Positions 40,406 through 49,243 of a DNA stretch of 64,000 nt are shown piece by piece; position 1 is the first letter of the stretch; every line of letters starts with the position of its first letter. The position numbers and the translations under genes were made by a program. The notes below the pieces were generated by a model that saw only the letters and a list, made by a program, of their open reading frames with translations, searched no databases and had not been told where the DNA came from. This DNA comes from Curtobacterium flaccumfaciens UCD-AKU (GTDB taxonomy: Bacteria; Actinomycetota; Actinomycetes; Actinomycetales; Microbacteriaceae): contig NZ_APJN01000081.1 in NCBI RefSeq assembly GCF_000349565.1, positions 21,788 to 85,787 on the forward strand. The letters run 5' to 3'.

Positions 40406-40927
40406 ATGACCGACGTGACCACGACCACTCCCCACGCCGATCCCGACGCCGCTGCCGGCGACTTCGAAGGCGGATGGTTCTGCATCGACGACGACGTGGA
40501 GCACCTGGACTACCTGGTGTGGCGCCCCGCCACGGACACCGACGCCGCTGCTGCAGCCCCGGGCCCGGCCGCCGTCATCGTCGGCGGCGAACCGCGTGAG
40601 CACATCGGTTCGACGCTCCCGCTGGCGCAGCTGCCGGAACTCGACGCGGCACGTCAGCGCACCGTGCGGAAGCTCTGGAGCAGTCTGATCAACCTCGTCG
40701 TGGGCGCGATCGTCATCACGGTGCTCGAGCTGTCCGGGCTGCCCTGGCGAACGGATCTCGGCAGACAGCTCCTGATCGGACTCGGGACGATCCTGCCGAC
40801 CACGTCGCTCTGCACCGCGATCTGGTGGCGCATCACCCGTGACCCCTCGGGCGCAGTCGTGCGCAAGATGGGCGGACACCGGACCCGCCAGCAGTACGAC
40901 CAGCAGCGCGCCGTCCTCGACCGCTGA
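40406..40927 (+). CDS. Membrane protein with two helices, unknown
   Basis: This 173-residue protein has a hydrophilic acidic N-terminal half (FEGGWFCIDDDVEHLDYLVW) and two adjacent helices near residues 100-118 and 128-146 with a basic tail (RKMGGHRTRQQYDQQRAVLD). It is predicted to be a membrane hairpin with both ends inside. No family is recognised. It is convergent with the DctA-type symporter gene. Confidence 0.6.
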   Translation: MTDVTTTTPHADPDAAAGDFEGGWFCIDDDVEHLDYLVWRPATDTDAAAAAPGPAAVIVGGEPREHIGSTLPLAQLPELDAARQRTVRKLWSSLINLVVGAIVITVLELSGLPWRTDLGRQLLIGLGTILPTTSLCTAIWWRITRDPSGAVVRKMGGHRTRQQYDQQRAVLDR

Positions 40928-40942
40928 CCGCGCCGCGGCCCC

Positions 40943-42316
40943 TCACCGAACCCGCGCCGTCGCCGTCACCGCGGCCGCACCCGCAGCACCCGCACCACCC
41001 GCAGCAGACTCCGGCTCCGACGACGGCCGGACCCCGCGCCCGGGCCGCAGCACCGCGTCCACCCGCTCACGGTCGAGCGCACCCTGCCACCGCGCCACCA
41101 CCAGCGTCGCGACGCAGTTGCCGAGCAGGTTCACGCTCACCCGCATCGCGTCCATGATCCGGTCGGCGCCGAGCAGCAGCGCGACGCCCGCGACCGGGAA
41201 CAGCCCGAGACTCGTCGCCGTCGCGGACAGCGCCAGGAACGACGACCCCGGCACCCCGGCCATGCCCTTCGACGTCAGCAGCAGCACCCCGAGCGCGGCG
41301 ACCTGCTGCTCGAGCGTCAACGGCACCCCGAACGCCTGCGTCAGGAACAGCAGCGAGATCGACAGGTAGATCGCTGCCCCGTCCAGGTTGAACGAGTACC
41401 CCGTCGGCACGACGAGCCCGGCGACGCTCCGTGAGACGCCGACCTCGGTGAGCCGGGTGATCATCCGCGGCAGCACGGCCTCGGTCGACGCGGTGCCGAG
41501 GGCCAGCCCGAACTCGGCCCGGGTGTGCCACACGAACCGCCAGATCGGCACCCCGGACAGCAGCCGCCCACCGACGAGCAACGCCACGATGAACACCGCG
41601 GCGGCGCCGTAGCAGGCGGCGATGAGGAGTCCGTACGACCCCAGGGTGTCGACGCCGTACTGCCCCACCACGTACGCCATCGCGCCGAACGCACCGAGCG
41701 GCGACAGGCGCATGACCCAGCCCAGGATCCGGTAGACGACCTCGAGGCACAGGTCGAGCCCCCGGACCAGCGGCCGCGCACGCTCGCTCCCGATCGCGGC
41801 GATGGCCGCGCCGACGAACACCGCGAAGACGAGCACCTGCAGGATGTCGTTCGTCGCGAACGCGTTCACGACGCTCGACGGGATGAGGTCGAGGATGAAG
41901 GTGCCGGCGTCCGGAGCCGTGCCGCCCGCGGTCTTCGCCGCCACGGCCGAGGCGTCGAGCGACGACGGGTCGATCCGCAGGCCGGCGCCGGGGCGCACGA
42001 GGTTGCCGACCAGCAGACCGAACACGAGCGCACACGACGACGCGAGCAGGAAGTAGACCATCGCCTTGCCGGCGATCCGTCCCACCGACCGCAGGTCGCC
42101 GACGTGCACGATGCCGGTCACCACGACGATGAAGACGAGCGGCGCGATCACCATCTCGATCAGGCGGATGAACCCCTGCCCGACGACGTTGAGCACCGGC
42201 GCCGCGGCCGGGAAGCAGACCCCGACCGCGATGCCGAGGGCGACGCCGATCGCGATCTGCACGAACAGCGACTGGTACCAGCGAGCGGGGGCACGATCCG
42301 TGGTGGTGACGTCCAT
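40943..42316 (-). CDS. dctA: Dicarboxylate/amino-acid:cation symporter
   Basis: This 457-residue DAACS-family transporter imports C4-dicarboxylates (succinate, malate) or glutamate with H+ or Na+. Signature segments are VVPTGYSFNLDGAAIYLSIS and SKGMAGVPGSSFLALSATA for the reentrant loops, and a cation-site LGADRIMDAMRVSVNLLGNC near the C-terminus. The fold fits eight helices. A 35-residue Ala/Gly-rich tail is extra. The ATG 42316 follows GGTGGG. The distinction between dicarboxylate and glutamate is made from the arginine in the last motif being replaced; I lean to DctA. Confidence 0.85.
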   Translation of the reverse strand: MDVTTTDRAPARWYQSLFVQIAIGVALGIAVGVCFPAAAPVLNVVGQGFIRLIEMVIAPLVFIVVVTGIVHVGDLRSVGRIAGKAMVYFLLASSCALVFGLLVGNLVRPGAGLRIDPSSLDASAVAAKTAGGTAPDAGTFILDLIPSSVVNAFATNDILQVLVFAVFVGAAIAAIGSERARPLVRGLDLCLEVVYRILGWVMRLSPLGAFGAMAYVVGQYGVDTLGSYGLLIAACYGAAAVFIVALLVGGRLLSGVPIWRFVWHTRAEFGLALGTASTEAVLPRMITRLTEVGVSRSVAGLVVPTGYSFNLDGAAIYLSISLLFLTQAFGVPLTLEQQVAALGVLLLTSKGMAGVPGSSFLALSATATSLGLFPVAGVALLLGADRIMDAMRVSVNLLGNCVATLVVARWQGALDRERVDAVLRPGRGVRPSSEPESAAGGAGAAGAAAVTATARVR

Positions 42317-42384
42317 GCACCCACCCCACCGTGCGCGTGTTTCGACGACGTTGCGAGCCTGTTCCCACCTGACGCGCCCCACGC

Positions 42385-42483
42385 ACGCCGAAACGGGCCG
42401 GAACAGGGCCCCGCGAACGCCGAAACAGGCCGGAACAAGGCCGCGCACGCCGAAGAACGGCCCCGCACGCCGAAACCGGGCCG
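42385..42483. repeat. Degenerate GCCGAA direct repeats upstream of the symporter gene
   Basis: ACGCCGAA recurs four times (42385, 42417, 42447 and 42467), each followed by a GGCC or GGCCC context such as AACAGGCC. Spacing is 32, 30 and 20 bases. It fills the space between two minus-strand genes, upstream of the symporter start. The role is unknown; slippage or a regulatory array are both possible. Confidence 0.55.
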
Positions 42484-42492
42484 TGGTCCGCC

Positions 42493-43485
42493 TCAGGTGC
42501 GCGTGACGACCGTCAGGGTGGGCCGGTGCCGGGCACCCGAGTGGTCCTCGGCCGTCAGCACGCTCCACGACCGGACGACACCGGCCGACGGACCGGCCGA
42601 CGGACCGACCAGGGTGTGGTCGATCGGCATCGCCAGCCGCGGATCGAGCCACGTCGGCCACGTGCCGAGTGCCGCGGCGTGCACGGCCGACGCGGCGTCC
42701 CGGCACGACCCGAGGCGGCCGCCGTCGAAGCTGTCGACCGATCCGTTGAAGTCCCCCGACACGATGACGTCCGCGCCGCGGCCGCACTGCTCACCGATCC
42801 ACCGTAGATCGGTCCGCCAGCCCGCCAGACCGCCGGGCAGCACCGGCTGCGGGGCGTGCACCGCGACGATCGTCGGGATCGACGGTCCGGACACCGTCAT
42901 CGTCTTCACCGGGTCGACACCGGGACGCATCGACGCTCCGGAGGCCAGGTCGGCGCGGACGAGCACCGCCACCTGCGCGCCCTGCCGGCGCATGAACAGC
43001 CGCACCGGCCGACCGTGCTCGCCCATCGAACGCGCCACCGCGGCGGCAGCGCGTCGGTCCCCCGCGTCGGGCAGCACGACGACGTCCGCCCGTGCGGACA
43101 GCGCCGCCCGGGCGACACCCTGCGGACCGACGAGTCCCCCGTTGGTGTTCCACTCGAACACCCGGAGCGAGTCACCCGCACCGCTGACGGCCCCGACGTC
43201 CCACCCCCGCGCGCCGAGGACGGCCGTGTTGGCCACGGCGACGACGAGCACGACCACACCGACCGACGCGGCAACGAGTCGCACGCGACGCACGACGACG
43301 GCGACGAGCAGCAGCGAGAGGCCGACGGCGGCCAGCCCCACGGTCACGAGGGAACGTGCCGGCAGCACGGCGGCGAGCACCGGCGCTCGCCCGATCCCGA
43401 GCCACGGAGCGGTGACGAAGGCGACACCGACCAGCAGGGTCGCGACCACCACGGTGGTCCGGACAGCAGCCGCACGACGAGACAC
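42493..43485 (-). CDS. Endonuclease/exonuclease/phosphatase-family membrane protein
   Basis: This 330-residue protein has three N-terminal membrane helices (about residues 8-28, 40-58 and 64-88) and then a metal-dependent phosphodiesterase fold. It has the strand LRVFEWNTNGG, VVVLPDAGD, the core DVIVSGDFNGSVDS and the final MPIDHTLVG and DHSGARHRP. These match the EEP (DNase I/synaptojanin) fold with its Asn, Asp and His pairs facing outside. It may cleave phosphodiesters such as nucleic acid or sphingolipid head-groups. GTG 43485 is chosen after GAGGATCC. Confidence 0.8.
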   Translation of the reverse strand: MSRRAAAVRTTVVVATLLVGVAFVTAPWLGIGRAPVLAAVLPARSLVTVGLAAVGLSLLLVAVVVRRVRLVAASVGVVVLVVAVANTAVLGARGWDVGAVSGAGDSLRVFEWNTNGGLVGPQGVARAALSARADVVVLPDAGDRRAAAAVARSMGEHGRPVRLFMRRQGAQVAVLVRADLASGASMRPGVDPVKTMTVSGPSIPTIVAVHAPQPVLPGGLAGWRTDLRWIGEQCGRGADVIVSGDFNGSVDSFDGGRLGSCRDAASAVHAAALGTWPTWLDPRLAMPIDHTLVGPSAGPSAGVVRSWSVLTAEDHSGARHRPTLTVVTRT

Positions 43486-43611
43486 CCCTGGATCCTCGCG
43501 CACGGACCCCCTCGTCCGCCGGTGGACGGCGACGACGCGCTGAGGATCCTGCTGGGTCCCGGCACCGCAGCGGCGCGCTGCGCCAGCCCACGCCGTGGAC
43601 CGCGTGACGAC

Positions 43612-43653
43612 GGACGGGAGGCGCGACACCGGCCGGCACCGCGCCTCCCGTCC
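43612..43653. repeat. GGAGGC/GCCTCC palindrome family copy
   Basis: GGACGGGAGGCGCG (43612-43625) pairs perfectly with CGCGCCTCCCGTCC (43640-43653), with further partial pairing inside. It lies downstream of the gene at 43696 (minus strand) and is a likely terminator. Confidence 0.75.
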
Positions 43654-43695
43654 GCCACCGCGCACGTCGCGGGCCGCACGCGCGACCGCGGGCAG

Positions 43696-44382
43696 CTAGC
43701 TGCCGACCCCCTCGATGACGCCCCACGCGAGCACGCCGACCGTCACCAGGGTGCCGAGCACCGAGACGATCGCCGCGACGACGCCGAGCCGTCGCCCGCG
43801 ACCCGGCCGCACGATCGCGACCACGGCCAGGATCGACGCGATGAACTGGAACGGCCACCCGAGCACGAACACCGACGGCCAGCAGCTGCAGTACAGGCCG
43901 GTCAGGGCGAAGAACAGCGCGAGCAGGGCGATGCCGAGCCGGTTCGCGCCGGCGTCGTCCGGCTCGCCGCCCACGCTGTCGGCGCCGTCGTCGAGCGGGC
44001 CGCCCGGGTACGGGTTGTCGGGCCGGAGCGCCTGCAGTGCCCGGATCCGCTCGGCGTCGAGCGCACCGTCGCGGGCACGGGCGGCATCGGCCAGCGCGAG
44101 GACGTCGTTGCCGTGCCCCGCGGCCTCGTGCTGGGCGACGGCCCACGCGAAGAGCGCGCGCTGTCGGGGGTCCGATCGGGTCGCCGCGTCGACCGCCCAG
44201 CCGAACGTGGTGAGGAAGAGCAGGCCGCCGAACGCGGTCAGGAGCCCGCGTCCCGGTTCGTCGGGATCCGCCAGGAAGAGCACGACGCTGCACGCCACCA
44301 TCCCGACGCCGAGCAGGGCCGTCGCCCAGATCTGGCCGCGCCAGTAGCCGTTGCCCGAACTCGCCCCCGCGGGTGTGGTCAT
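43696..44382 (-). CDS. Membrane protein with acidic loop, unknown
   Basis: This 228-residue protein has four helices: two near residues 16-60 (ATALLGVGMVACSVVLFLAD, LLTAFGGLLFLTTFGWAVDA) and two near 150-225, joined by a cytoplasmic helical loop rich in Ala, Asp and Arg (ALADAARARDGALDAERIRA). The end is ILAVVAIVRPGRGRRLGVVA to a final helix. No family is recognised. The ATG 44382 is divergent from the glycosyltransferase at 44515. Confidence 0.68.
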   Translation of the reverse strand: MTTPAGASSGNGYWRGQIWATALLGVGMVACSVVLFLADPDEPGRGLLTAFGGLLFLTTFGWAVDAATRSDPRQRALFAWAVAQHEAAGHGNDVLALADAARARDGALDAERIRALQALRPDNPYPGGPLDDGADSVGGEPDDAGANRLGIALLALFFALTGLYCSCWPSVFVLGWPFQFIASILAVVAIVRPGRGRRLGVVAAIVSVLGTLVTVGVLAWGVIEGVGS

Positions 44383-44514
44383 GCAGCGACCCTAACGCCC
44401 CGGTGCGGATGCTCGAGGACTCTCACCCATTCCCAGTCCGTGCCGCGCCACGCGCGTGCTCGCCGCACCTACGCTCCGAGCGTCCGGTCATCCCCAGCGT
44501 CGAAAAGCGGCCCC

Positions 44515-45852
44515 GTGTCCTCGTACCTGCTCTGTTCACCGCCCGTCTACGGCCACCTCGCGCCCCTCGTCGACGTCGGACGTGCCCTCGCGGTGCGCGG
44601 CCACGACATCACCGTGCTGACCGGCACCAAGTACCGCGAGCTCGTCGTCGGCGCGGGGCTCCGGTTCGCTGCGCTGCCGGCCGACGTCGACTTCGACGAC
44701 GCCGACCTGCAGGAGCGGCTCGCCGACGCCAGTGCGGCACGCGGGATCGCGGTCGTCCGCGAGGGCATCATCGCCATGTTCGTCCGGGCGATCCCGTCGC
44801 AGTACCGGGAGCTGACGGCGCTGCTGGCAGCGGGGCGCTTCGACGCGGTGCTCGGCGAAGCGTCGTTCACCGGGCTCGCGCCGTACCTGGCCCTGCCGCC
44901 CGCGGAGCGTCTGCCCGTGCTCGGGATCGCGACCACCCCGGTGACGCTCACCAGCGTCGACGCGGCACCCTTCGGCACTGCGCTCCCCCCGGGTCGCGGG
45001 CCGGTGGCTCGCGCGCGCAACCGACTGCTCACGGCGGCGCTCCACCCCGTCCTCACCCGGCCGCTGCGTCGCGCGGTGGACGCCGTGCTCGCCGAGGTGG
45101 GGGCACCGCCGTCGACGATCGACACCTTCGACTTCGCGTACCGCGCGTTCGACACCCTGTTCCAGATGAGCGTCCGGGAGCTCGAGTACCCGCGCCGCGA
45201 GCTCCCGGACACGGTCCGGTTCGTCGGTCCGGTCGTGGCCCGTTCCGCGCCGACCTCCGCGGCCGACCTGCCCGCGTGGTGGGACGACCTGGACACCGAC
45301 ACCCCGGTGGTGCTCGTCACCCAGGGGACCATCGACACCGTCGACCTCGGCCGGCTCCTCGCGCCGACCCTGCGCGCCCTGGCGGACGAGGACGTCCTCG
45401 TCGTCGCGACCACGGGAGGCCGCCCGGTCGACCAGCTCGAGCGCGCACTCGGCACGGCCCTGCCCGCGAACGCCCGGGTGGCGACCTTCCTGCCCTACGA
45501 CCAGCTGCTGCCGCGGTGCAGCGTCGTCGTGACGAACGGTGGGTTCGGCGGGGTGCAGCGCACCCTCGCGCACGGCGTCCCGCTCGTGGTGGCCGGGTCG
45601 ACCGAGGACAAGCCGGAGGTCGCCGCCCGGGTGGCCTGGGCCGGGTGCGGGCGGAACCTGCGTTCCGGGACACCACGGCCTCGGGCGATCCGTCGGGCCG
45701 TCCTCGAGGTCCTCAGCACGTCGACCCACCGCGCCCGCAGCCGGCAGGTGGCGGCGTCGATCGCGGCCCTGCCGGACCCCGTCGACGTCATCGAGGCCGG
45801 GCTGGCGGCGGCCGTCGCCGCGGCCACCGCGGGCGGCACCCAGCGACGCTGA
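44515..45852 (+). CDS. MGT-like glycosyltransferase (GT1)
   Basis: This 445-residue GT-B protein opens YLLCSPPVYGHLAPLVDVGR with the GHLxP acceptor motif. The donor domain has VLVTQGTIDTVDLGRL and VVVTNGGFGGVQRTLAHGVP then VVAGSTEDKPEVAARVAWAG, matching the antibiotic/macroside UDP-sugar signature apart from the usual HGG being NGG. It should glycosylate a small hydrophobic compound, for example in detoxification. GTG 44515 is the start. It stands alone with a strong palindromic terminator shared with the convergent GntR gene. Confidence 0.85.
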   Translation: MSSYLLCSPPVYGHLAPLVDVGRALAVRGHDITVLTGTKYRELVVGAGLRFAALPADVDFDDADLQERLADASAARGIAVVREGIIAMFVRAIPSQYRELTALLAAGRFDAVLGEASFTGLAPYLALPPAERLPVLGIATTPVTLTSVDAAPFGTALPPGRGPVARARNRLLTAALHPVLTRPLRRAVDAVLAEVGAPPSTIDTFDFAYRAFDTLFQMSVRELEYPRRELPDTVRFVGPVVARSAPTSAADLPAWWDDLDTDTPVVLVTQGTIDTVDLGRLLAPTLRALADEDVLVVATTGGRPVDQLERALGTALPANARVATFLPYDQLLPRCSVVVTNGGFGGVQRTLAHGVPLVVAGSTEDKPEVAARVAWAGCGRNLRSGTPRPRAIRRAVLEVLSTSTHRARSRQVAASIAALPDPVDVIEAGLAAAVAAATAGGTQRR

Positions 45853-45886
45853 CCCCGCCTGCCGGCCCACGTCGTGGGGCTGCACG

Positions 45887-45938
45887 GAGACGGACAGGAG
45901 GCGCGGTGCCGGCTGGCACCGCGCCTCCTGTCCGTCTC
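45887..45938. repeat. GGAGGC/GCCTCC palindrome, perfect 24-bp arms
   Basis: GAGACGGACAGG...GGTGCC (45887-45910) and its exact inverse (45915-45938) flank a GGCT loop. It separates the convergent glycosyltransferase and GntR genes and reaches two bases into the GntR stop codon. A bidirectional terminator is the best reading. Confidence 0.85.
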
Positions 45939-46686
45939 ATCCCGCGTCGTCGGGCCCGGCGCCGACCCGCGGTGCCGCTGCGGACGCCGTCCGGATCCGG
46001 AGCGGCACCGTCCCGGCGACGTACCGGTCGTCGCCGGCCTCGAGCGGTCGGCCGTCCTCGGCGGTGCTCGACCGGCGGACCTGCAGGAGCGCCGCCCCGG
46101 GCCGCACCCCGAGGAGCGCGGCGTCGGCGTCGTCCGCCAGCAGCGCGTCCACGGTGGTGACGGCGGAGCCGACCCGGATGCCGAACCGGTCCTGCAGGGT
46201 CGCGGACACCGACGTCTGCCCGCCCGGGATCGTCCGGATGACCGCGGCGACCCACGGCGCGTAGGCGGTGCGCTCGAGCATGACGTCGACGCCGTCCAGG
46301 GAGCGCACCCGCGCGACGTGCAGGACGGGCTCGTCGGGCGCGGCGTGGAACAACCGCCGCTCGCTCATCGTGGCGGGGCGCTCCTCGACCGCCACCACCC
46401 GACCACCCGGCTCGTGTCCCCTGGCCCGGGCCAGCTGACCGAACGACTCGAGCGCGCCGGCGTCGTGGCCGAGCGTCGCGGTCCGGACACGCCAACGGGA
46501 CCCCGGACGTGCCGTCAGCACCTGCCGGTCGCGGAGCAGACCGAGGGCGTTCCGCACGGTGCCGCGCGCCACCCCGTAGTCGGCGGCCAGGTCGTGCTCG
46601 CCCGGCAGGAGCCCGGTGGCGTCGAACTCACCGCGGAGCACCCGGTCGGCGAGGTCCTCGGCGAGGTCCCGGAACAGTGGTCGCAC
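45937..46686 (-). CDS. GntR-family regulator with UTRA domain
   Basis: This 249-residue protein has an N-terminal winged helix (LFRDLAEDLADRVLRGEFDA, LLPGEHDLAADYGVARGTVR to ARPGSRWRV, residues 4-68) and a UTRA ligand domain (VLHVARVRSLDGVDVMLERT, then ATLQDRFGIRVGSAVTTVDA). UTRA regulators sense small molecules such as sugar phosphates or phosphonates. I start at GTG 46686, eight bases after GGGGGAGG. It is divergent from the phospholipase C gene with two CACCTGTCCAGGTG-type sites between them, so it should control that enzyme. Confidence 0.88.
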   Translation of the reverse strand: MRPLFRDLAEDLADRVLRGEFDATGLLPGEHDLAADYGVARGTVRNALGLLRDRQVLTARPGSRWRVRTATLGHDAGALESFGQLARARGHEPGGRVVAVEERPATMSERRLFHAAPDEPVLHVARVRSLDGVDVMLERTAYAPWVAAVIRTIPGGQTSVSATLQDRFGIRVGSAVTTVDALLADDADAALLGVRPGAALLQVRRSSTAEDGRPLEAGDDRYVAGTVPLRIRTASAAAPRVGAGPDDAG

Positions 46687-46713
46687 CCCGTGATCCTCCC
46701 CCGCCCCAGCTCC

Positions 46714-46791
46714 ACCTGTCCAGGTGCGTCGGAGTTCTGGTGGCAGCCACCCTGAGATGACAGGGTCCTGCCACGGCGCACCTGGACAGGT
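46714..46791. promoter_or_regulatory. Paired GntR operators, CACCTG...CAGGTG
   Basis: ACCTGTCCAGGTGCG (46714-46728) and its exact inverse CGCACCTGGACAGGT (46777-46791) lie 48 bases apart in the gntR-phospholipase gap. Each arm is itself close to the palindrome CACCTGTCCAGGTG. GntR dimers bind sites of this size; the pair could form a repression loop. Confidence 0.78.
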
Positions 46792-46927
46792 CGATCCCGA
46801 TTCCACCGGACGCGTTCACCCCGCTGCCACGACCGGGCCAGGCACGGTTCAGCGCACCTCGTTGTCATGCTGACGGGTGCTCTTCCCCCGCAGCGCCCGC
46901 ACTCCCCACCGATCTGGAAGGCCCGCG

Positions 46928-49099
46928 ATGAGCACGAGGAAGCCCGAACACGGCGCACCCGACGTCAGCCTGGACGCCGCACCACCGCTGACCCCGGACG
47001 CCGCGTACACCGCAGCGGTCCGCCCCGGTCTGAGCCGCCGCACGGTCCTGGTCGGCGGCGCGGCCGCGATCATGGCCGGCGTCGCCGCAGGCTCCGCGTT
47101 CGGACCGGGCGCGGCCGACCGTGCCAGCGCCGCGACCGCCCGTGCCGTCCCCACCGGCACGATCGCCGACGTCAAGCACGTCGTCGTGCTCATGCAGGAG
47201 AACCGGTCCTTCGACCACTACTACGGCACGATGCCCGGGGTCCGAGGGTTCTCCGACAAGCAGGCGCTCGAGCTGCCGACCGGACACGACGTCTTCCACC
47301 AGCCGGCAGCGGCCCGCACCGACGGCGGCGCCATGCTGCCGTTCCGGCTCGACACCACGCGGTTCAACGCGCAGAACGCCGACGGCCTCGACCACTCCTG
47401 GGGTGGCGGGCACACCGCGTGGAACGGCGGGGCCTGGAACCGGTGGGTCGACGCGAAGAGCGCCCAGACGATGGGCTACTTCACGAGCGAGGACATCCCC
47501 TACCAGCGCGCACTCGCCGGCGCCTTCACGGTCTGCGACGACTACCACTGCTCGCTCAACGGGCCGACGACGCCGAACCGCCTGTACCAGTGGTCCGGCA
47601 CGATCGACCCCCGCGGCACCCAGGGCGGACCGGCGACCGACAACCCGGCGGACTACGAACCGGTGTTCGCCTGGACCACCTACGCCGAACGCCTGCAGGC
47701 TGCCGGGGTCACCTGGAAGACCTACGCCAACGACGAGGTCGGCGACAGCTCCGCCGACCCGTACGTCGGCGACTACGGCGACAACCCGCTCTGGCTGTTC
47801 GAGCAGTACCACCGCGCCCTCGCATCCTCGGACCCCGCCCAGCAGGAGCTCGCCGCGCGGGCCGGGCTGCACGACGGGTGGAAGCCGAACTCCGGCAAGG
47901 GCCTCGACGTCACCCACCTGCTCAGCCAGTTCGGGCAGGACTGCGCGACCAACAGCCTGCCCACCGTGTCGTACGTCGTCGCCCCCTACGGCTGGAGCGA
48001 GCACCCCGCGGCCAGCCCGGACTACGGCGCCCACTACACGAACGCCGTCGTGCAAGCACTCTTCAGCAACCCGGACACCTGGGCCTCGACCGTCCTGCTC
48101 GTCAACTACGACGAGAACGACGGCTACTTCGACCACGTCGTCCCCCCGTTCGCCGAACCGGGCACCCCGGACGAGTACGTCGACGGCCTGCCCATCGGCA
48201 TGGGTGCCCGCGTGCCGATGACCGTGGTGTCCCCCTGGAGCCGTGGCGGGTGGGTCAACTCGCAGGTGGCGGACCACACCTCCGTGATCCAGTTCCTCGA
48301 ACACGTCACGGGGGTCCGCGAGCCGAACATCTCCGACTGGCGACGGACAGTCTCCGGCGACCTGACCAGCTGCTTCGACTTCAGTGCCCCCGACCCGAGC
48401 ATCCCGGGCGCCGACGTCGTCCCCGGCATCGAGCAGACCCGCGCGCTGGTCGCTGCCGCCGACGCCGACCAGGCCAAGCCGCCCATCGAGGAGCCCGCGA
48501 TCGGCGCGCAGACGGTGCCCGTCCAGGAGCCCGGCACAGTCCGCCGTCGGAGCCTGCCCTACCGACAGCACGCGGACGCGACCGTCGACCACCGCACCGG
48601 TCGGGTCACCGTGGCGCTCGCGAACGACGGCCGCCAGGGCGTCAACTTCCTGGTGTACCCGAACACCGCGATGCCGTTCGCCGCCCACCCGAAGACCGTC
48701 CCCGTGGGAGCGAGCGCCGACTGGGTGTGGGACACCACGACGACCGGCGGCGCGTACGACGTCAGCGTCTACGGACCCGACCGGTTCCTCCGGCGCTTCG
48801 CCGGGACCGTCACGGTCGGCGGCCGGGCGACCGGTGGTGTCCCGCACGTCTCCGTCGTCCGGGACGCCCGCGGCCGGCGAACCCTGCAGCTCCTGCTCGA
48901 GAACACCGGCACGGGCGAACTCCGCTTCGAACTCGTGGCCAACGACTTCGTCGAGCACCGCGAGACCGCGCACGTCCGTGGGTCCGGGCACAAGACGATG
49001 CACTGGCCGCTCGACGAGTGGGGCTACTACGACGTGGTCGTCACCGCGGACGGTGTGCCCGGGTTCCGGTACCGGTTCGCCGGGCGCGCGGAGCGCTGA
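46928..49099 (+). CDS. Tat-exported phosphocholine-specific-type phospholipase C
   Basis: This 723-residue secreted enzyme of the PlcN/PlcH group cleaves phospholipid head groups. The twin-arginine signal SRRTVLVGGAAAIMAG lies near residues 36-52. Catalytic-domain blocks are VVVLMQENRSFDHYYGTMPG (metal and nucleophile region), CDDYHCSLNGPTTPNRLYQW, YDENDGYFDHVVPPF and SPWSRGGWVNSQ. Two C-terminal DUF756 beta-domains run from about residue 540 (SLPYRQHADATVDHRTG) to the end. The ATG 46928 follows GGAAGG; an ATG at 46877 would lengthen the leader. It supplies phosphate or choline from membranes and fits control by GntR. Confidence 0.9.
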   Translation: MSTRKPEHGAPDVSLDAAPPLTPDAAYTAAVRPGLSRRTVLVGGAAAIMAGVAAGSAFGPGAADRASAATARAVPTGTIADVKHVVVLMQENRSFDHYYGTMPGVRGFSDKQALELPTGHDVFHQPAAARTDGGAMLPFRLDTTRFNAQNADGLDHSWGGGHTAWNGGAWNRWVDAKSAQTMGYFTSEDIPYQRALAGAFTVCDDYHCSLNGPTTPNRLYQWSGTIDPRGTQGGPATDNPADYEPVFAWTTYAERLQAAGVTWKTYANDEVGDSSADPYVGDYGDNPLWLFEQYHRALASSDPAQQELAARAGLHDGWKPNSGKGLDVTHLLSQFGQDCATNSLPTVSYVVAPYGWSEHPAASPDYGAHYTNAVVQALFSNPDTWASTVLLVNYDENDGYFDHVVPPFAEPGTPDEYVDGLPIGMGARVPMTVVSPWSRGGWVNSQVADHTSVIQFLEHVTGVREPNISDWRRTVSGDLTSCFDFSAPDPSIPGADVVPGIEQTRALVAAADADQAKPPIEEPAIGAQTVPVQEPGTVRRRSLPYRQHADATVDHRTGRVTVALANDGRQGVNFLVYPNTAMPFAAHPKTVPVGASADWVWDTTTTGGAYDVSVYGPDRFLRRFAGTVTVGGRATGGVPHVSVVRDARGRRTLQLLLENTGTGELRFELVANDFVEHRETAHVRGSGHKTMHWPLDEWGYYDVVVTADGVPGFRYRFAGRAER

Positions 49100-49147
49100 C
49101 GCGAGCCGACCCGTGGGGATCGGCAGGGGCGGTCAGGCCGCGTCGAC

Positions 49148-49197
49148 GACGAGACGGGAGGCCCGGTGCCAGCTGGCACCGGGCCTCCCGTCTCGTC
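49148..49197. repeat. Perfect 50-bp palindrome of the GGAGGC/GCCTCC family
   Basis: GACGAGACGGGAGGCCCGG to GCC AGCT GGC and its full inverse make a perfect palindrome with AGCT at the centre. It lies between the convergent phospholipase C and membrane protein genes and ends 46 bases before the latter's stop. It is the most complete copy of the family. Confidence 0.88.
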
Positions 49198-49243
49198 TCG
49201 TGACCGTCTCACGTCCGTCCCGCGTGCCGTCTCGCTTGCTGTC

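Noticed and set aside
42856..45852. A much longer reading frame for the glycosyltransferase
   Set aside because: The upstream part is antisense to two other genes and lacks family sequence. The GT domain starts at GTG 44515.
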